DNA of 64,000 bases from Membranipora membranacea. Its lineage: Eukaryota; Bryozoa; Gymnolaemata; Cheilostomatida; Membraniporidae. Positions 23,100 through 35,696 of this stretch are shown here, in pieces. Each line of letters opens with the position of its first letter. Position 1 is the first letter of the stretch. Position numbers and translations under genes: made by a program. The notes under the pieces were generated by a model that saw nothing but the letters and a program-made list of their open reading frames with translations, did not search any database and was not told the origin of the DNA. The DNA lies in contig OU612067.1 of NCBI GenBank assembly GCA_914767715.1, positions 25,954,162 through 26,018,161 on the forward strand, read 5' to 3'.

Positions 23100-25060
23100 G
23101 TGTCCATCAGGCTTTTATAGTGCTGGTTTGCTGTCCTGTTATTGTGCAACGTTTGCATTTACAGGTGTAAAGGTGTTTACCTTGTTATTGGTTTTAGCCT
23201 CAATTTCGTCATTACTCTCTATTGAATTGCGTGTTTTGTCAGTTTTAATTATCTAGCTGTCAAAACATAGTTAGTCTGTCCTTTGCTTGACCTTCCCTCA
23301 TTTCTGTTTCGATTATTTTTAGGTAATTTATGGTGTCAAGTGCACCTGTTTATCCATGGTGTAATCTGTTGGTTTTCCTGATTTTGCAATCCTTCCAGGG
23401 TTGTTTTGAAGATCTTTAGTGACTTCTATTGCTCGTTATTTTCAAAATAGCTTATGGTGTCAACTGCACTTGTTTTCTATGGTGCAATATATTGGTTTTC
23501 TAATTTCGCAATCTTTCCAGGGTTGATTCACATGCCCAAAGATCTCGTGACTCTGTGGTTATTTTGAAGATGTTTTGTGACTTCTGTTGTTTTCCCGTTG
23601 TTTGATTCTCCACGGGTTGTTGCACGTGCCCAGATTTCTCATGGCCCTGTGATTATGTTTTGTTATATTTCAATACGCCCTCAGTGCACCATTCCCTCTA
23701 TTTACTACAATATTACTATTTTCCATTACCATATAGCCTGTGTCTAGATAAATCTCAATAATGATAACCTATGATGTTTAAGCCTAAACTACCCGTCACC
23801 ATGTACTGAATGCCTAAGTATGTATCCGTTGGGTCTCAGTTTAAGCTCTTAGTAATAATTGAATTTAAACTAACTTTACTTTGTTTTGTTTTACAGATTA
23901 TGTGGGTTAATGGTGATATCCTGTCTTCACAGTACAGTGTGCAAGCTTAATTATCTAAAGAATACTCTACCACACTACTGTCAGAACTCATCTCATATCT
24001 ATAACTTTAAAGTCTTTGGTTCTCATATCATCAATTCGAAGTCAGCGCCCAAGCAGCAAGCTCTCACAACAAGCAGGTCAAGCCTATAATAATCACGCCG
24101 AAACAGATCACCATAGCTATTCAAATTTACAACATGTGGATGACAATGGAACTTATGAGAAAAAAAAATATAATCAGAAACCAGTGCAATTTGTGTTATA
24201 ATGTCTGGTGACCTAGAGTTCACCCTTAGTCTTAGCTTTTGACTTTTGCACGCTCATTGTTTTTCTCCGCTTTTAGAAACCAATCACCGATAATAGGTGC
24301 AGAGGTAATTATTTTTGACAGGTGTCATATTTTATGGGAGTTCTAATCCAGCTCATGAGTGGTTATCAATTTTTGTGGTTGCGGTCCAGGGTCTGGTTTA
24401 TGAAATGTGTTGGTTGAATATTAACTAGTTATTTATTGGTCTGCGTCTTTATATGATATGTGATTGACCTTTAGTTTTGTACTGTCGCACTTAATAATAA
24501 ATCATTTGAGAATAAGGATACTTCAATACCATGTTGTGTAAGTGATCGTTGCACATTCGGAAGAAAATATGGTTGCTCTTATACACTAAGGTAATTATAA
24601 AACATGATGTCCTTCATGATGATTACATAAGAAAATGTCATCTGACAATATCACTGATTGGGATAGCAAGACTAGAAATAATTCATACAATGAAACATTT
24701 TAAAATTAAAATTTCTGCCAAGCGATCTGTTGGTTACCTCCACATCAACCACAGGGAGACAACTCACAATATTGATTTTATAATGAACATAAAAATCTAA
24801 ATTAAAATCAATATCAGAGCAGGGTGTTTGGGACCAATCTCGCTGATCATAGGCCACCTGATGTTTCTCTTCTTGTAGTTGCGCCTTCAAACAGTTGCTA
24901 GTATGTGGTATCCGTTAGCAAAGTTTGATTATGTGATACCACAAATTCATACTCCCAACAGTGTGGGCAGTAGTGGCAGTAGTGTCACTGGTGATTATTA
25001 TAATCCAGCATTATAATCAATCAAATATACAGCAGACTTCATAGGCTATTATCATACTCA
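23100..25060. other. Intron sequence, no gene seen
   Basis: This AT-rich DNA lies between the minisatellites and the first coding exon of the LRR gene. Short frames on both strands lack splice signals and known motifs. Confidence 0.45.
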
Positions 25061-25061
25061 C

Positions 25062-25134
25062 CAGTGGCCGATAGTCCGGCTCTACTGTCAACATGATCTC
25101 CTCTCTGGTTATGTGTTCCAAAATAATTCTCCAT
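25062..25134 (-). CDS. Probable first coding exon of the LRR gene
   Basis: An ATG at 25134 opens 24 codons (MENYFGTHNQRGDHVDSR...) to a strong donor gtgagtatgat. The exon ends in phase 1, which agrees with the phase-1 starts downstream. There is no signal peptide or hydrophobic stretch, so if the start is right the protein is probably cytosolic. The link to the LRR exons rests on strand, phase and proximity only. Confidence 0.45.
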
Positions 25135-25814
25135 AATACCTCAATCTGTCAATCTAATCGCATCTAATAATTGTGGCTATGTGATTGTGGCAGTGAGTGT
25201 CAGGTAAATTCTGAAATCTGCAAATTAGAACATTTCATCTGTTTTTAAAATGCAGCAAATTTGAGTGATGATAAAAGCGAATGATTAATGAATAGGATTA
25301 GTAAAATTAGTAAACCAGCCAAACCCTTCCCATTTGAATCATGAATAGGTTGGAAGTTATAAGTGAAATGTCATGCAAATACTTATGTTACCATATATAG
25401 ACGAGGCCCAGGAGACGGACTCTCAATAGACCATAGACCGTCATTCAGGGGTGTCATCCTCCCCACTCTACACACTTCTCACAAATGATTAACAAAAGAC
25501 ACCTAAATTTATCATGATCATGAAAATTGAAATATAAAGTGTTCTGATATTAAAGGAAAAAGCGAGATCTCATTGCATCAATAACATGAATGGATTCTGT
25601 ATCAGGTGGCATCTAGAGAAGTGTATGGTGGATTGGTGGTATTGTTGCACAGCACCTTCGGAGCCCATTCTTTAAATACTCTCATGCTACCAGACCAGGA
25701 GGAACAATCTACCTCCAGCTGGAATAGTTTTCTCCCTTGCAAACCACTTCTTCGTCAACATAGTTCAACTTTTCTCAACTTACCTGTATATGTCGGGGAT
25801 AATAATATGCTGTG
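25135..25814. promoter_or_regulatory. Upstream region of the LRR gene
   Basis: 680 bp lie between the putative start codon and the LTR element. It contains 'catatatag' (about 25392-25400) on the plus strand, but I see no clear TATA box correctly placed on the minus strand. The LTR element at 25819-29901 sits immediately upstream and could influence expression. This is inference. Confidence 0.25.
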
Positions 25815-25818
25815 ATGT

Positions 25819-27121
25819 TGTAGAGGATTTTGAGGGGGGTTACCCTAAGGCGGCGATACCCGCCACTGCAACCACGCACATTGCCTATTTCTACTGAGTA
25901 CGCCGACTCTCTAAAACGAGTACGCCGACTCTATCTGCCTGGAAATATACCGAGTACGACGACTCTTATTGGGGGGGGGGGGTAACGAGTACGACGACTC
26001 TAACTGAGGGGGGGGGGTAACGAGTACGACGACTCTAACTGAGGGGGGGGGGGGTAACGAGTACGACGACTCTATCTGAGGGGGGGGGGGTAACGAGTAC
26101 GACGACTCTATCTGGGCTGGGAATATAATTGACCTGACTTTGGGGCTGGCTTTGGGGGGGGGGGGGGAATATGTGGACAAAGATAGTAAGCTAATTTATC
26201 TGGCAAGATTAATTTGGGAGGGAAGGGATATGGACAAACTATTAACATATTTATCAGGCAAAATAAATTGGGGAGGGAAGGGATATGGACAAACTATTAA
26301 CATATTTATCAGGCAAAATAAATAGGGGAGTGAAGGGAGATGTACAAACTATTATTACTACTTATTCGTCGGGCGAGACAAAAGGAAGCAAATGGGCCAG
26401 GGGAAGAGGGTTGGACAATATAATCAATGGGAGGGAAGGGGTATAAATAAAATAAATAACCAAATGGGGGGGGGGAGGGAATGGCTCTGGGTTTACAACT
26501 ATCTTTGCGAGATTGCTTGACTGGGCTAGACTGGAACTGGACTAGATTGAACTGGACTGGAACTGGACTGGCAATATGGTCAATGGATGCAGTGGTGCAA
26601 TGGGGGTTTTCACTTGGCCTCTACCTACTACCCAAGGGAGGCTACAGTCTAACAACAGAGTACAAACAAGGCAACATTATGTCAAGGCAGGGAGGTCTGC
26701 CAGCAGGCAGAACTCAAGAAACTTACTTCAATAGGTTGTGTTCAGTAAGGCACTTTATTTGTGATCTGTTTACTAGTTTGAAAATATAAGGTCTTGTTGC
26801 TTCAGCTGCTACATACTAACTGACTAGACTCTTCTGATGTTCAGTTATAAAAAGCATAATGTAATATGATACTGGCTGATGCAACAGCAGGAAACAGGGA
26901 ACATTCTGGATGGGTGTGTAAGAGTTAAAATCAGTAATTAAAAGCATTATTATAATACTGGCTGATGAAATATTTTAGATGGATTGTTATAGTTAAATTC
27001 AGTTATTAAAAGCATATTATTATTAAAATTAGAAAAGTTATAAAAATGATGAAAGGGGAAGACAACTCATGATTCATGAATTTATAGTTGAATGTTCAGC
27101 TGTGGTGGAAAATCCACCACA
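25819..27121 (-). repeat. 3' LTR (1303 bp)
   Basis: In element orientation it starts 'tgtggtggattttccaccac', itself a perfect inverted repeat (gtggtgga/tccaccac), and ends '...cctctaca'. It contains an array of poly-G tracts with 'gagtacgacgactct' units (25896-26113) and a ~60-66-bp 'ggatatggacaaactattaa' tandem (26200-26325). A 102-codon plus-strand frame (26481-26789) recurs unchanged at 29261-29569 apart from one codon. It has no recognisable motif, and its conservation follows from LTR identity. Confidence 0.9.
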
Positions 27122-28599
27122 CTCTCCCTTCTAACTTTTCTTATTTTCTTCGTCTTTGTCTTGTATCTGTGGGTACTGTTCTTCTATCTGTCGTAAGGTG
27201 TCCTCTGCCATTGTACGCTATCGTTCTGTATGTATGTAGAGCTGTCTGGGGGTACAGGGGTACGGGCGGTATTGGGTTTTGGACAGGCAATCAGCAGTGC
27301 GGGCAGTGGTAGGGGCTTTGGGAAGGTCTATGAATGGGACAGGGAAACTGGGGGCGAGCACATAGAGATAATTACTGCCTAACAGGGGACAATAATGCTG
27401 ATTTTATTTTGGCTTTGCAGACAGGGTTTTTGTATATTTTCATTCCGGCAAAACGCATCAGCGAATTGGGACAGCATTTTAGCGTCTTGGAGCTAATCAC
27501 TTGGGCTTTGACAAACTCCACGACTTCATTGTATAAGGGTTGAACAAATATGGGCTTGTGGACAGTATGGGATGTTGGAGTTAGACACCGCCTACATGTT
27601 TGGATCAGGCTGTTAGTGTCTTGGATCTTCACACTTTGGCTTAGGCAAACTCCTTAGGCTTTATTGTATAAGGGCTGGACATGTGAGGGGATTGTGGGTA
27701 GCATGATGGACTTGAGTTGGACAACTCCTACTTGTTTTGGGCCAGGCTGTGGTATAGGTAAGGTTTTAAGGTCAAGGACCGGACTGGACAAGGACTGGGA
27801 CTGAGCATGGACTGGACAAGGACTGGGACTGGGCAAGGACTGTACAAGGACTGGAACGGTGAAGGGTTGGGAGTGGCCAAATAATGGTAACGGTTTCATG
27901 AGTCAAATTATACATCTCACTAGACCTGGATATGTTGGGGGGGGGGGATTTAGAGAATTACATTCCTGGTCTCATTTCCTACATTCATAAGACTGAAAAT
28001 TCAGTGAATATAGGGGAGCTGTGAAGTCTCCCTTCCAGCATAAGCTCACCGTGTTTATGAAGCAAACTAGCCTGAGGGGTCTTATTTTATTCGGGGGGTT
28101 GGGCTTGGTCAATCAGGTTCTTAACATTTGGGGAGGGAGGGATGGCTGAATAGGGATAGTGGGGTTTGGCTGGACAGGGATAGTGGGGTTTGGCGGACTA
28201 GGGCACCTTCTGTTGTAATTTTTGTGACAGGGGGTGGGCTTCCATTTTCCACTTCTTATTCATTCAATCTGGGGCTGTTGCGTTGTTTGACCAAAATTGA
28301 CCGAGTCCAACTGAGATTTTATCACCAGTTGATCATCTTCCAATTTCAGCAGCGCTCCTTTCCAGCATGGAGTGTAGTTGTAAGAGAGAGGCTTGTTTGG
28401 CCATGGTACATGGGGCTTTGTACCAGTTACTTGGATAGGGATTATCAATAAGTGCCTCCCCTGAAGGACAACGAGTCTGTCGACGGCCTTGTCAACCCCT
28501 GCGCCCTGTTGGCTCCCTCCCCCACCTTTAACACAGTTGCCATGTACCCTGTTTTGTTAGACTGCGCGTTTCCCCAGCAGATCCCACTGCTGCCACCAT
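27122..28599 (-). other. Interior of the LTR element
   Basis: About 1.48 kb. Minus-strand frames (27372-27632, 27654-27899) are short. The second is Pro/Ser-rich because of an 'actggacaaggactggg' tandem (27775-27855). No zinc knuckle, protease, reverse transcriptase or integrase motif is present on either strand. 27122-27132 is the polypurine tract and 28581-28598 the primer-binding site. Confidence 0.75.
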
Positions 28600-29901
28600 T
28601 GTAGAGGATTTTGAGGGGGGTTACCCTAAGGCGGCGATACCCGCCACTGCAACCACGCACATTGCCTATTTCTACTGAGTACGCCGACTCTCTAAAACGA
28701 GTACGCCGACTCTATCTGCCTGGAAATATACCGAGTACGACGACTCTTATTGGGGGGGGGGGGGTAACGAGTACGACGACTCTAACTGAGGGGGGGGGGG
28801 GTAACGAGTACGACGACTCTAACTGAGGGGGGGGGGTAACGAGTACGACGACTCTATCTGAGGGGAGGGGGTAACGAGTACGACGACTCTATCTGGGCTG
28901 GGAATATAATTGACCTGACTTTGGGGCTGGCTTTGGGGGGGGGGGGGAATATGTGGACAAAGATAGTAAGCTAATTTATCTGGCAAGATTAATTTGGGAG
29001 GGAAGGGATATGGACAAACTATTAACATATTTATCAGGCAAAATAAATTGGGGAGGGAAGGGATATGGACAAACTATTAACATATTTATCAGGCAAAATA
29101 AATAGGGGAGTGAAGGGAGATGTACAAACTATTATTACTACTTATTCGTCGGGCGAGACAAAAGGAAGCAAATGGGCCAGGGGAAGAGGGTTGGACAATA
29201 TAATCAATGGGAGGGAAGGGGTATAAATAAAATAAATAACCAAATGGGGGGGGGGAGGGAATGGCTCTGTGTTTACAACTATCTTTGCGAGATTGCTTGA
29301 CTGGGCTAGACTGGAACTGGACTAGATTGAACTGGACTGGAACTGGACTGGCAATATGGTCAATGGATGCAGTGGTGCAATGGGGGTTTTCACTTGGCCT
29401 CTACCTACTACCCAAGGGAGGCTACAGTCTAACAACAGAGTACAAACAAGGCAACATTATGTCAAGGCAGGGAGGTCTGCCAGCAGGCAGAACTCAAGAA
29501 ACTTACTTCAATAGGTTGTGTTCAGTAAGGCACTTTATTTGTGATCTGTTTACTAGTTTGAAAATATAAGGTCTTGTTGCTTCAGCTGCTACATACTAAC
29601 TGACTAGACTCTTCTGATGTTCAGTTATAAAAAGCATAATGTAATATGATACTGGCTGATGCAACAGCAGGAAACAGGGAACATTCTGGATGGGTGTGTA
29701 AGAGTTAAAATCAGTAATTAAAAGCATTATTATAATACTGGCTGATGAAATATTTTAGATGGATTGTTATAGTTAAATTCAGTTATTAAAAGCATATTAT
29801 TATTAAAATTAGAAAAGTTATAAAAATGATGAAAGGGGAAGACAACTCATGATTCATGAATTTATAGTTGAATGTTCAGCTGTGGTGGAAAATCCACCAC
29901 A
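28600..29901 (-). repeat. 5' LTR (1302 bp)
   Basis: Partner of 25819-27121. Differences seen include 'ctctgtg' against 'ctctggg' near 29269, one 'gggga' interruption in the last poly-G tract (28862-28867) and poly-G run lengths. Everything else compared by eye is identical. Confidence 0.9.
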
Positions 29902-29905
29902 ATGT

Positions 29906-32040
29906 CATACCAATCTAAAATATAACCATAAGTCTGAGCAATTTGTATATAGAATACTGCTCATAAAGCACATAGATCTTGTAGTTCACAAGCCAAGTAA
30001 ATTTATGAGGTTCCCAGCCCAGTAATCAGTGTTACTTGATTTGTTGACATAGTAGAAGGTGCAGAAGTAATATGGGATCTGGGTACAGTACAAATATTCA
30101 GGTTACTGAGACACCACCTTGCTAACTTGTTACTATCAAACTAAGCAATCTCGAACTAATTATCATAATCTAATATGGATACAATATGAAAAATGTGGAT
30201 AGTCCAATGTGGTCATGCCAGCATAAGACTCTTAGTAATCACACTATCACAGAGATAACATGAAATGAACCATATTTCAAAAGAGGAGGTAGGTAGTCAG
30301 TGTTGACGACTAGGCAAGGGATACTTTCTGTTCTATTTCCTAACCTCAATAATCTGTTGGTGCGGTTTTACTCTCCTAAGCTGCTATACCTATGGAAAAG
30401 ATAAGGGCATGGTAAGTATGGCATTATCAGCATTGCACAGTGCGTAATTGAGTGTATGATATAAATAATAAAAACAGACTGATAACAGATCATGTGAGGA
30501 AAATGTTCCAGTCACTGACGCGATTACCACTAAATGTATTTGACGTTGATAGATAGACCGATTGTAAATTGTAATGTAGTTACCTAACCTGGCAGTGGTA
30601 ATTGAAAATATTGAATCTATATATTGGATTGCGGGCCAGGGATTTGAGTTTAATGGTGTACCACCATTAAACCTAAAACGTTCGTTGCTTTACAATGACA
30701 CAATGTGGCGATGGCACTTAAGTCGGTAGCAACATAAGAGAATTCATTGCACAGATTCACGTGGCTGGCTTCTAGTGCAATCTGGTTCAATGGCTCTAAT
30801 GATTGATTGATTAAAGTGAGACAATCCGCCAGACCCGGAAGTGACCTCTATGAGTAAATCTGTTTTCTAGCTCTCAACCTGTGAATCAGCTCTCTTCTTG
30901 TGTTCTGACTCACTAAAATACTAGACTTGATCCACCCTGATGGTGACAGTCTGAGGACTCTGAATGGCTGCGCAGACCCTGTACAGGAGTTTCTGTTATT
31001 CAGGTACCTGTCATTACGATGAGTTACTTTCAAACTTAACAAACGACCTGCTCGGACTATACCAACAACAGTAAACAGTTCCCTCGCCGGGGGCAATTGA
31101 CAGGGGGGGGGGGGGAAGTCTGGGGGGCTCAGACTAGTAAACACTGAATTATGCTCACTTTGTGTAGCCTGCAAATGTGCGGATTTAATAAGACAAAGAC
31201 AAGCTTTAAACACCAATATATCAGCATCAACAGTCCCAACTTCTTACATTTTCAATTTCTCTTATTGATTGTAAAACATATTTCAGCACCGCTTCAGCAT
31301 GAACCAGATTATGTGATTTTATACTCACCATAAAAACTTCTCTTGTGGTGTCAGATTTACTGTCTATGTGGTGGTAGTCAATCCTAGTCGAGGTGCCGAC
31401 GCGATGATTATCACCCAACTGCTAGCACTATAATGGTTTATATCAAAACTGCAGGGTCATATAAAAACTTGATATTATCAGCATTGGCGCTATTGTCAAT
31501 ACTGATAACAGATCGCAGTGTACTTACTACAGTTCAAGTGCTCGAACATTGCTACAGTGGTTTTAGCCACATTCCATTATTGACTGCTAGCCGACAATAT
31601 TTTTTCGCTACCAATCTTCATACTTTGTTTATTATAGACAAGATAGGTAAGGAGCAATGATATCACATAATTTCAATGCGAAAATTAGGGTTACCCTTGT
31701 GGAGCAAAGTGTGCGCAGGATATAAGGTTCACCTTCTCACACATGCTTGAAACTTAGCAATTTATTGCTCACATTAGACAAGCTCCCACCTAACTATAAT
31801 CGCCAATATTTGATGCTAGCCAACATAAAGTCACTCCCAATCTAACTTAACTAAACTCTAGCTAATTTATTTACTCTCGTAAACCAGGTCTTTCATAACC
31901 ATGCTCCAATGTATGATTGTTGGAGTGCCATCACTGCAATGTTTTTCAGCATCACTACCGAACTGTGCCATGACTATCAAGCCTCACTGAGGGTGTTGGT
32001 TTCGACATATAAAAACAAGTGAAAGGCAAGAAATGGGAAT
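29906..32040. other. Intergenic, no firm gene
   Basis: A minus-strand candidate exon at about 31331-31400 ends at a good donor (gtgagtataaa), and another open stretch lies at 30848-31216. Neither has a recognisable domain, and no start codon ties them to a neighbour. They could be 5' untranslated exons of the LRR gene, or chance. A poly-G run lies at 31103-31116. Confidence 0.3.
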
Positions 32041-32782
32041 TTACCTTCTTGGTAATGCAGGGGATAGATAATTATAAATGAAAGCAAAACAGGTAAGTAA
32101 ATTAGTTTGAAGTTTCACAATTAGTTTCTTCATTAAACATGGAAAATTATAAAGGTATTGACACAATATACCGTCCAATAAATCTGAGAAATATGTAAAA
32201 ACCGAAGACTTAATAATATTAAGAATTATAAAAGTGATAAGTTTATTATTATTAAATCTTTTATACAAACCAATAATATTCAATAGTTTCTGAATACATG
32301 TATATATGGGAATCAAAAATGAAATTGTAATACAAAGCGGGGACAAGGTCAAACTGAAGAAATATTCAAACCAAAGTAATATATACTATTGGAGGCTGCA
32401 AGATACACATGCATATGTATGTACGTATGAATACATCAACAGGACTGAAAGAGAGAATGGAGCAATGATTCAGAAGATCTAAAGCATATGTAAAGTTAGC
32501 ATATCTTGACAAGCCCCTACCGAACAAAGCTTGTCAAGACATGTAAAGTATATCTGCAAAGTTGACATCCATACTAAAATTGTGAAGATACTAGGAGTGT
32601 GATTTTGTTTTTTACATGTCTGTGTTTTCAAATTCACAATTCATGACCTGAGAAATGACAGCCACGGGTGAGTGAATGAATAAGGTAATGTTAATCCAGT
32701 GGAAAATCAGCCCCAAGTTTCTATGTGTAAGAATTGTTTTGTGCGGGATTACCTTCCCCGTTTCACAGAACAAGAGATTTAT
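32040..32782 (-). other. ANKLE1 3' flank / probable 3' UTR
   Basis: The 3' flank after the stop codon at 32783. 'aataaa' on the minus strand could serve as a polyadenylation signal, but several occur in this AT-rich DNA and none can be chosen. A short inverted pair, 'cttgacaagc'/'gcttgtcaag' (about 32507-32516 and 32529-32538), could form a hairpin. Confidence 0.35.
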
Positions 32783-35696
32783 TCAGACTAGAAAGCTCGG
32801 GAGTTCTGATTCGTCTCTGATGTCAGCAGGTTTAATTTGTCTCTCCCCTTCTATTAATAAAATACTGTAAGCTTTTCTCAGTAGGTCAGAACCGACGAGT
32901 CTCTTCTTCTTAATATCCCATGTGGAGGCGACTCCATAATAATTACATTGCGCAATGTTAGTCAGATTCTTCAAGCCTACAACAGATACATGTACAGTTT
33001 TAAAATTTGTGTTTGTGATTGTTAAATAGGACAGAGGTTTTGTACGGGAAAAATACTCATTTGGGAGGTTATGTCATGGGTTATACAACTACAATACAAA
33101 TAATATCCGCTGCTTTGGTATTTGGTAGCGTGTAACATTGTGTCTGTGCTGGAAAAAGGGGTGCGATCATAGAGTTAATAATAAGCCTAAACAGGACACT
33201 ATATACAGCCGAAGTGAGGCGCTTGATTGTGGGGCGATGTATCGTCATTGGAAGGTGTAGAAACAATGATGCGATGATTGATTTACTGTCTACAATCCAG
33301 GTTTTTTGTTCATAACTCGATAAATTGTGATCGGATTTTGAGTTTTTTTCGTAAAATTACAACAAATTTTACAGCTTGTCGTGAACAGTTTAATAGTAAT
33401 TTTAAGCAAAGAAATGTTTAGAGGAGAAATAATATCAAGTTTAAAACAAGATGCTTTTGATTGTAAAGAAAATTTCAAACTCGAAATCCGATCAAAGTCG
33501 TGTTATGAACAAAAAACCTGGATTGTGGACAACATCAATGATAGCATCATTGTTTCTACACCTTCCAATGTTGTCGCCCACAATTAAGTGCCTCACTCGA
33601 GCTGTATATGGTGTCCCGTCTAGGTTTATCATTAAGTCTATGGGTGTGCTCAGACTTTCCTCCATTGCTATCTGCTACTGGCTTTCAAACCTGTGAGTAT
33701 GTGAAGGCCAATACCTTTCAATGAGGATTTCCTCTAATTAATTAGTTGGAGGTCACTTTATAGGTAATCAAGCAGGACACAAAATGATCATCGTGTATAT
33801 TTTCCCTGGCTTTGTTTCATATATGATTGACAAATAACTAATGATTGTGCACGTGATCTGAGACATATTATATCATTCGGTGGTTTGCCTGCGTTTTCTC
33901 AAATGGTTTGCAGGTAAAAGTCTAATACATACCAATAGCATCCACCATACAAGCTTCTCTGGTGTAAGCCTCTACTGGTATTGTGTTATGGAACACATGA
34001 AGTGAGACAACTCCTCTATCTGATTTCCATATATCCAATATCTGTTTAGTTTTCTCAGAGTTATTCTGCTTCTAGAAACAACACAGACAATCATTAGAAC
34101 ATCACAACTTGAGAAATGGGGATTACTTGTGTCCTCTTGTGCTGGGACACCTCATTGGATTAAATGTCTTAAAGGGATGGACCTAGTACCCCCCGAAACA
34201 AGTGTAAAACGCCCTGGTGAACAGCATATGCGGATCAAATTAGTATATAGTTATATCACCCCTTTATCTGACATGGGATGATGACAAATATTTATAAGCT
34301 TAGGATCTTCACAATTCATCCCAGTCCCATGCTGGATATGGGATGCATCCTGAAAGAGTCCCCAAATAAATCTATAACTCTCACACCTTGTTTTGTAAAC
34401 TATAGTGCTACACAGATGGATGGTGTACATGGAAAATCATGAAGTTTGTAGAATAGCTCAAGATTAATTTCCAAAGCTATCTTTGTCGTTACCATGAAAG
34501 CTATTATCACAACAGCCAATACTTACATCAGACACATCAGACGGAAATAACGTTACTTTGTGACAAGTCATGTGACCTGCAGGGAGCCATCAAAACAAGC
34601 AAATTAACAAAATCAAGAGGAGGTTTTTTATCTGGCTGCATCCTTACTCACAACTTTACAATATGTAATTTGAGACATTGGTGGACATAATGTGAAAGTA
34701 AGAAGGTCATTGACCAATAAGCCCAGAAGTTATGAGTGAAAAACCATGCAGAGAAGCATGATGGTTCTACGGTAGATATAATACCTCCCTTACCCTGATA
34801 GCATCTATGAAGTGCTGATATGGACGAGTTTTCTTCCCTTTACCAATATAGAATATCGAAGAGAGGAAAACTCTGAATGCTTCTCCATTGTTCTCAGTGT
34901 CTAAAACAATACAATTTGTTTCATTATTATATGTTAGCAACGATCCAGTAGTAGCTCTGGTATAATCTTAGTGATGTGATACACAACACTCATAAATGTG
35001 CTTAGGCTACGTCACAATTACCCGGGGGGAGGAGGGGGGTGTTACAATTAAAAACAGCCAAAATCGCAATTTGATCGTTCACTCAATGAATGAGTGATGC
35101 CCGCTAGGGTCTCGATCAGACAAAACTCACTCATTGATGGAGCTATATAATTTCTGAGTGAGAGATTTTGGAGTGATTTCATCTAATTGAAAGACCAAGT
35201 GAGTGAAAAGTTTGAGCAAAGTGATGTGATCACTTGCTATAGTAAAGCATCGCTCTTTCTAATTGGAAGACCCCCAGACTGATACGCGTAATTCTATTGC
35301 GTGGCATGAAAGTTGGCAAAAGTTTAATACCACCTGCTACAGCGGTTATAATAAGTAGAAGACTTGCTAGATTGAATGCCATCGTTTGACGGTGATTGTG
35401 TAGGCTTATTACACACAGTTTTAGGGTTATCTCTATATACATCACAATATAATCAAAAGATAAAATTAGTCCTGTCATCAAGTAAACACACCACTCACCT
35501 AACAGATGGTGTCTAGCTGGCAGATTTTTAGTAGTTCGTGGATCGAGTAATAAATAAGTAAATGACATTTTAGAGTTGCCTTCTCTCCATTTCCGTCCAC
35601 CAGCCTCAAAGTGAGAGACCATGTCGTCTTGTAACTGAGCAATACTTTGATGTGAGACACTGCCTTTCATAAACTGCTGAAGTTCTCGAGAAAAAG
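32783..35696 (-). CDS. ANKLE1: ANKLE1 GIY-YIG nuclease exons (4 exons)
   Basis: Exon 35499-35696 ends 'SFTYLLLDPRTTKNLPAR', the first half of the GIY-YIG motif. 34794-34900 gives 'FLSSIFYIGKGKKTRPYQHF', with the Y-I-G-K-G-K half plus the conserved RP/H residues. 33933-34071 gives 'IWKSDRGVVSLHVFHNTIPV' and 'EAYTREACMVDAIG', including the catalytic-region Glu. 32783-32976 gives 'LKNLTNIAQCNYYGV', 'LVGSDLLRKAYSILLIEGER' and the stop. All expected active-site segments are present in order, so the nuclease is probably active. A skipped segment around 34527-34575 has splice-like ends but breaks the frame and is not needed. Confidence 0.93.

Larger units (their letters stand above)
25819..29901 (-). 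mobile_element. Non-autonomous LTR retrotransposon (minus orientation)
   Basis: Two nearly identical LTRs (25819-27121, 28600-29901) begin TGT and end ACA and flank about 1.5 kb. A 4-bp target duplication ATGT lies at 25815-25818 and 29902-29905. Orientation follows from the primer site: on the minus strand, one base past the LTR, 'tggtggcagcagtgggat' (28598-28581) complements the 3' end of a tRNA-Leu-type acceptor with CCA. At the other end 'agaagggagag' (27132-27122) is a polypurine tract. The interior has no gag or pol frame, so the element must have used enzymes of another element (a LARD/TRIM-like design). The LTRs differ by only a few substitutions and poly-G lengths, so insertion was recent. 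Confidence 0.9.

Noticed and set aside
24672-24890. Minus-strand 72-codon frame as an LRR-gene exon
   Set aside because: No splice donor at its 3' side and no domain similarity. Position alone is not enough.
26481-26789. 102-codon plus-strand ORF present twice (also 29261-29569)
   Set aside because: It lies in the LTRs, antisense to the element. Its near-identity is explained by LTR identity and it has no motif.
28445-28660. 71-codon minus-strand frame over the LTR/interior boundary
   Set aside because: It spans the primer-binding site and LTR end, so it cannot be a normal gene of the element.
30848-31216. 122-codon minus-strand frame
   Set aside because: It crosses a poly-G run, lacks motifs and has no ATG tied to a promoter. 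It is kept only as a weak remark on the intergenic region.
34527-34577. Possible extra ANKLE1 exon with AG/GT ends
   Set aside because: It brings a stop in the required phase, while the exons on either side join in phase without it.
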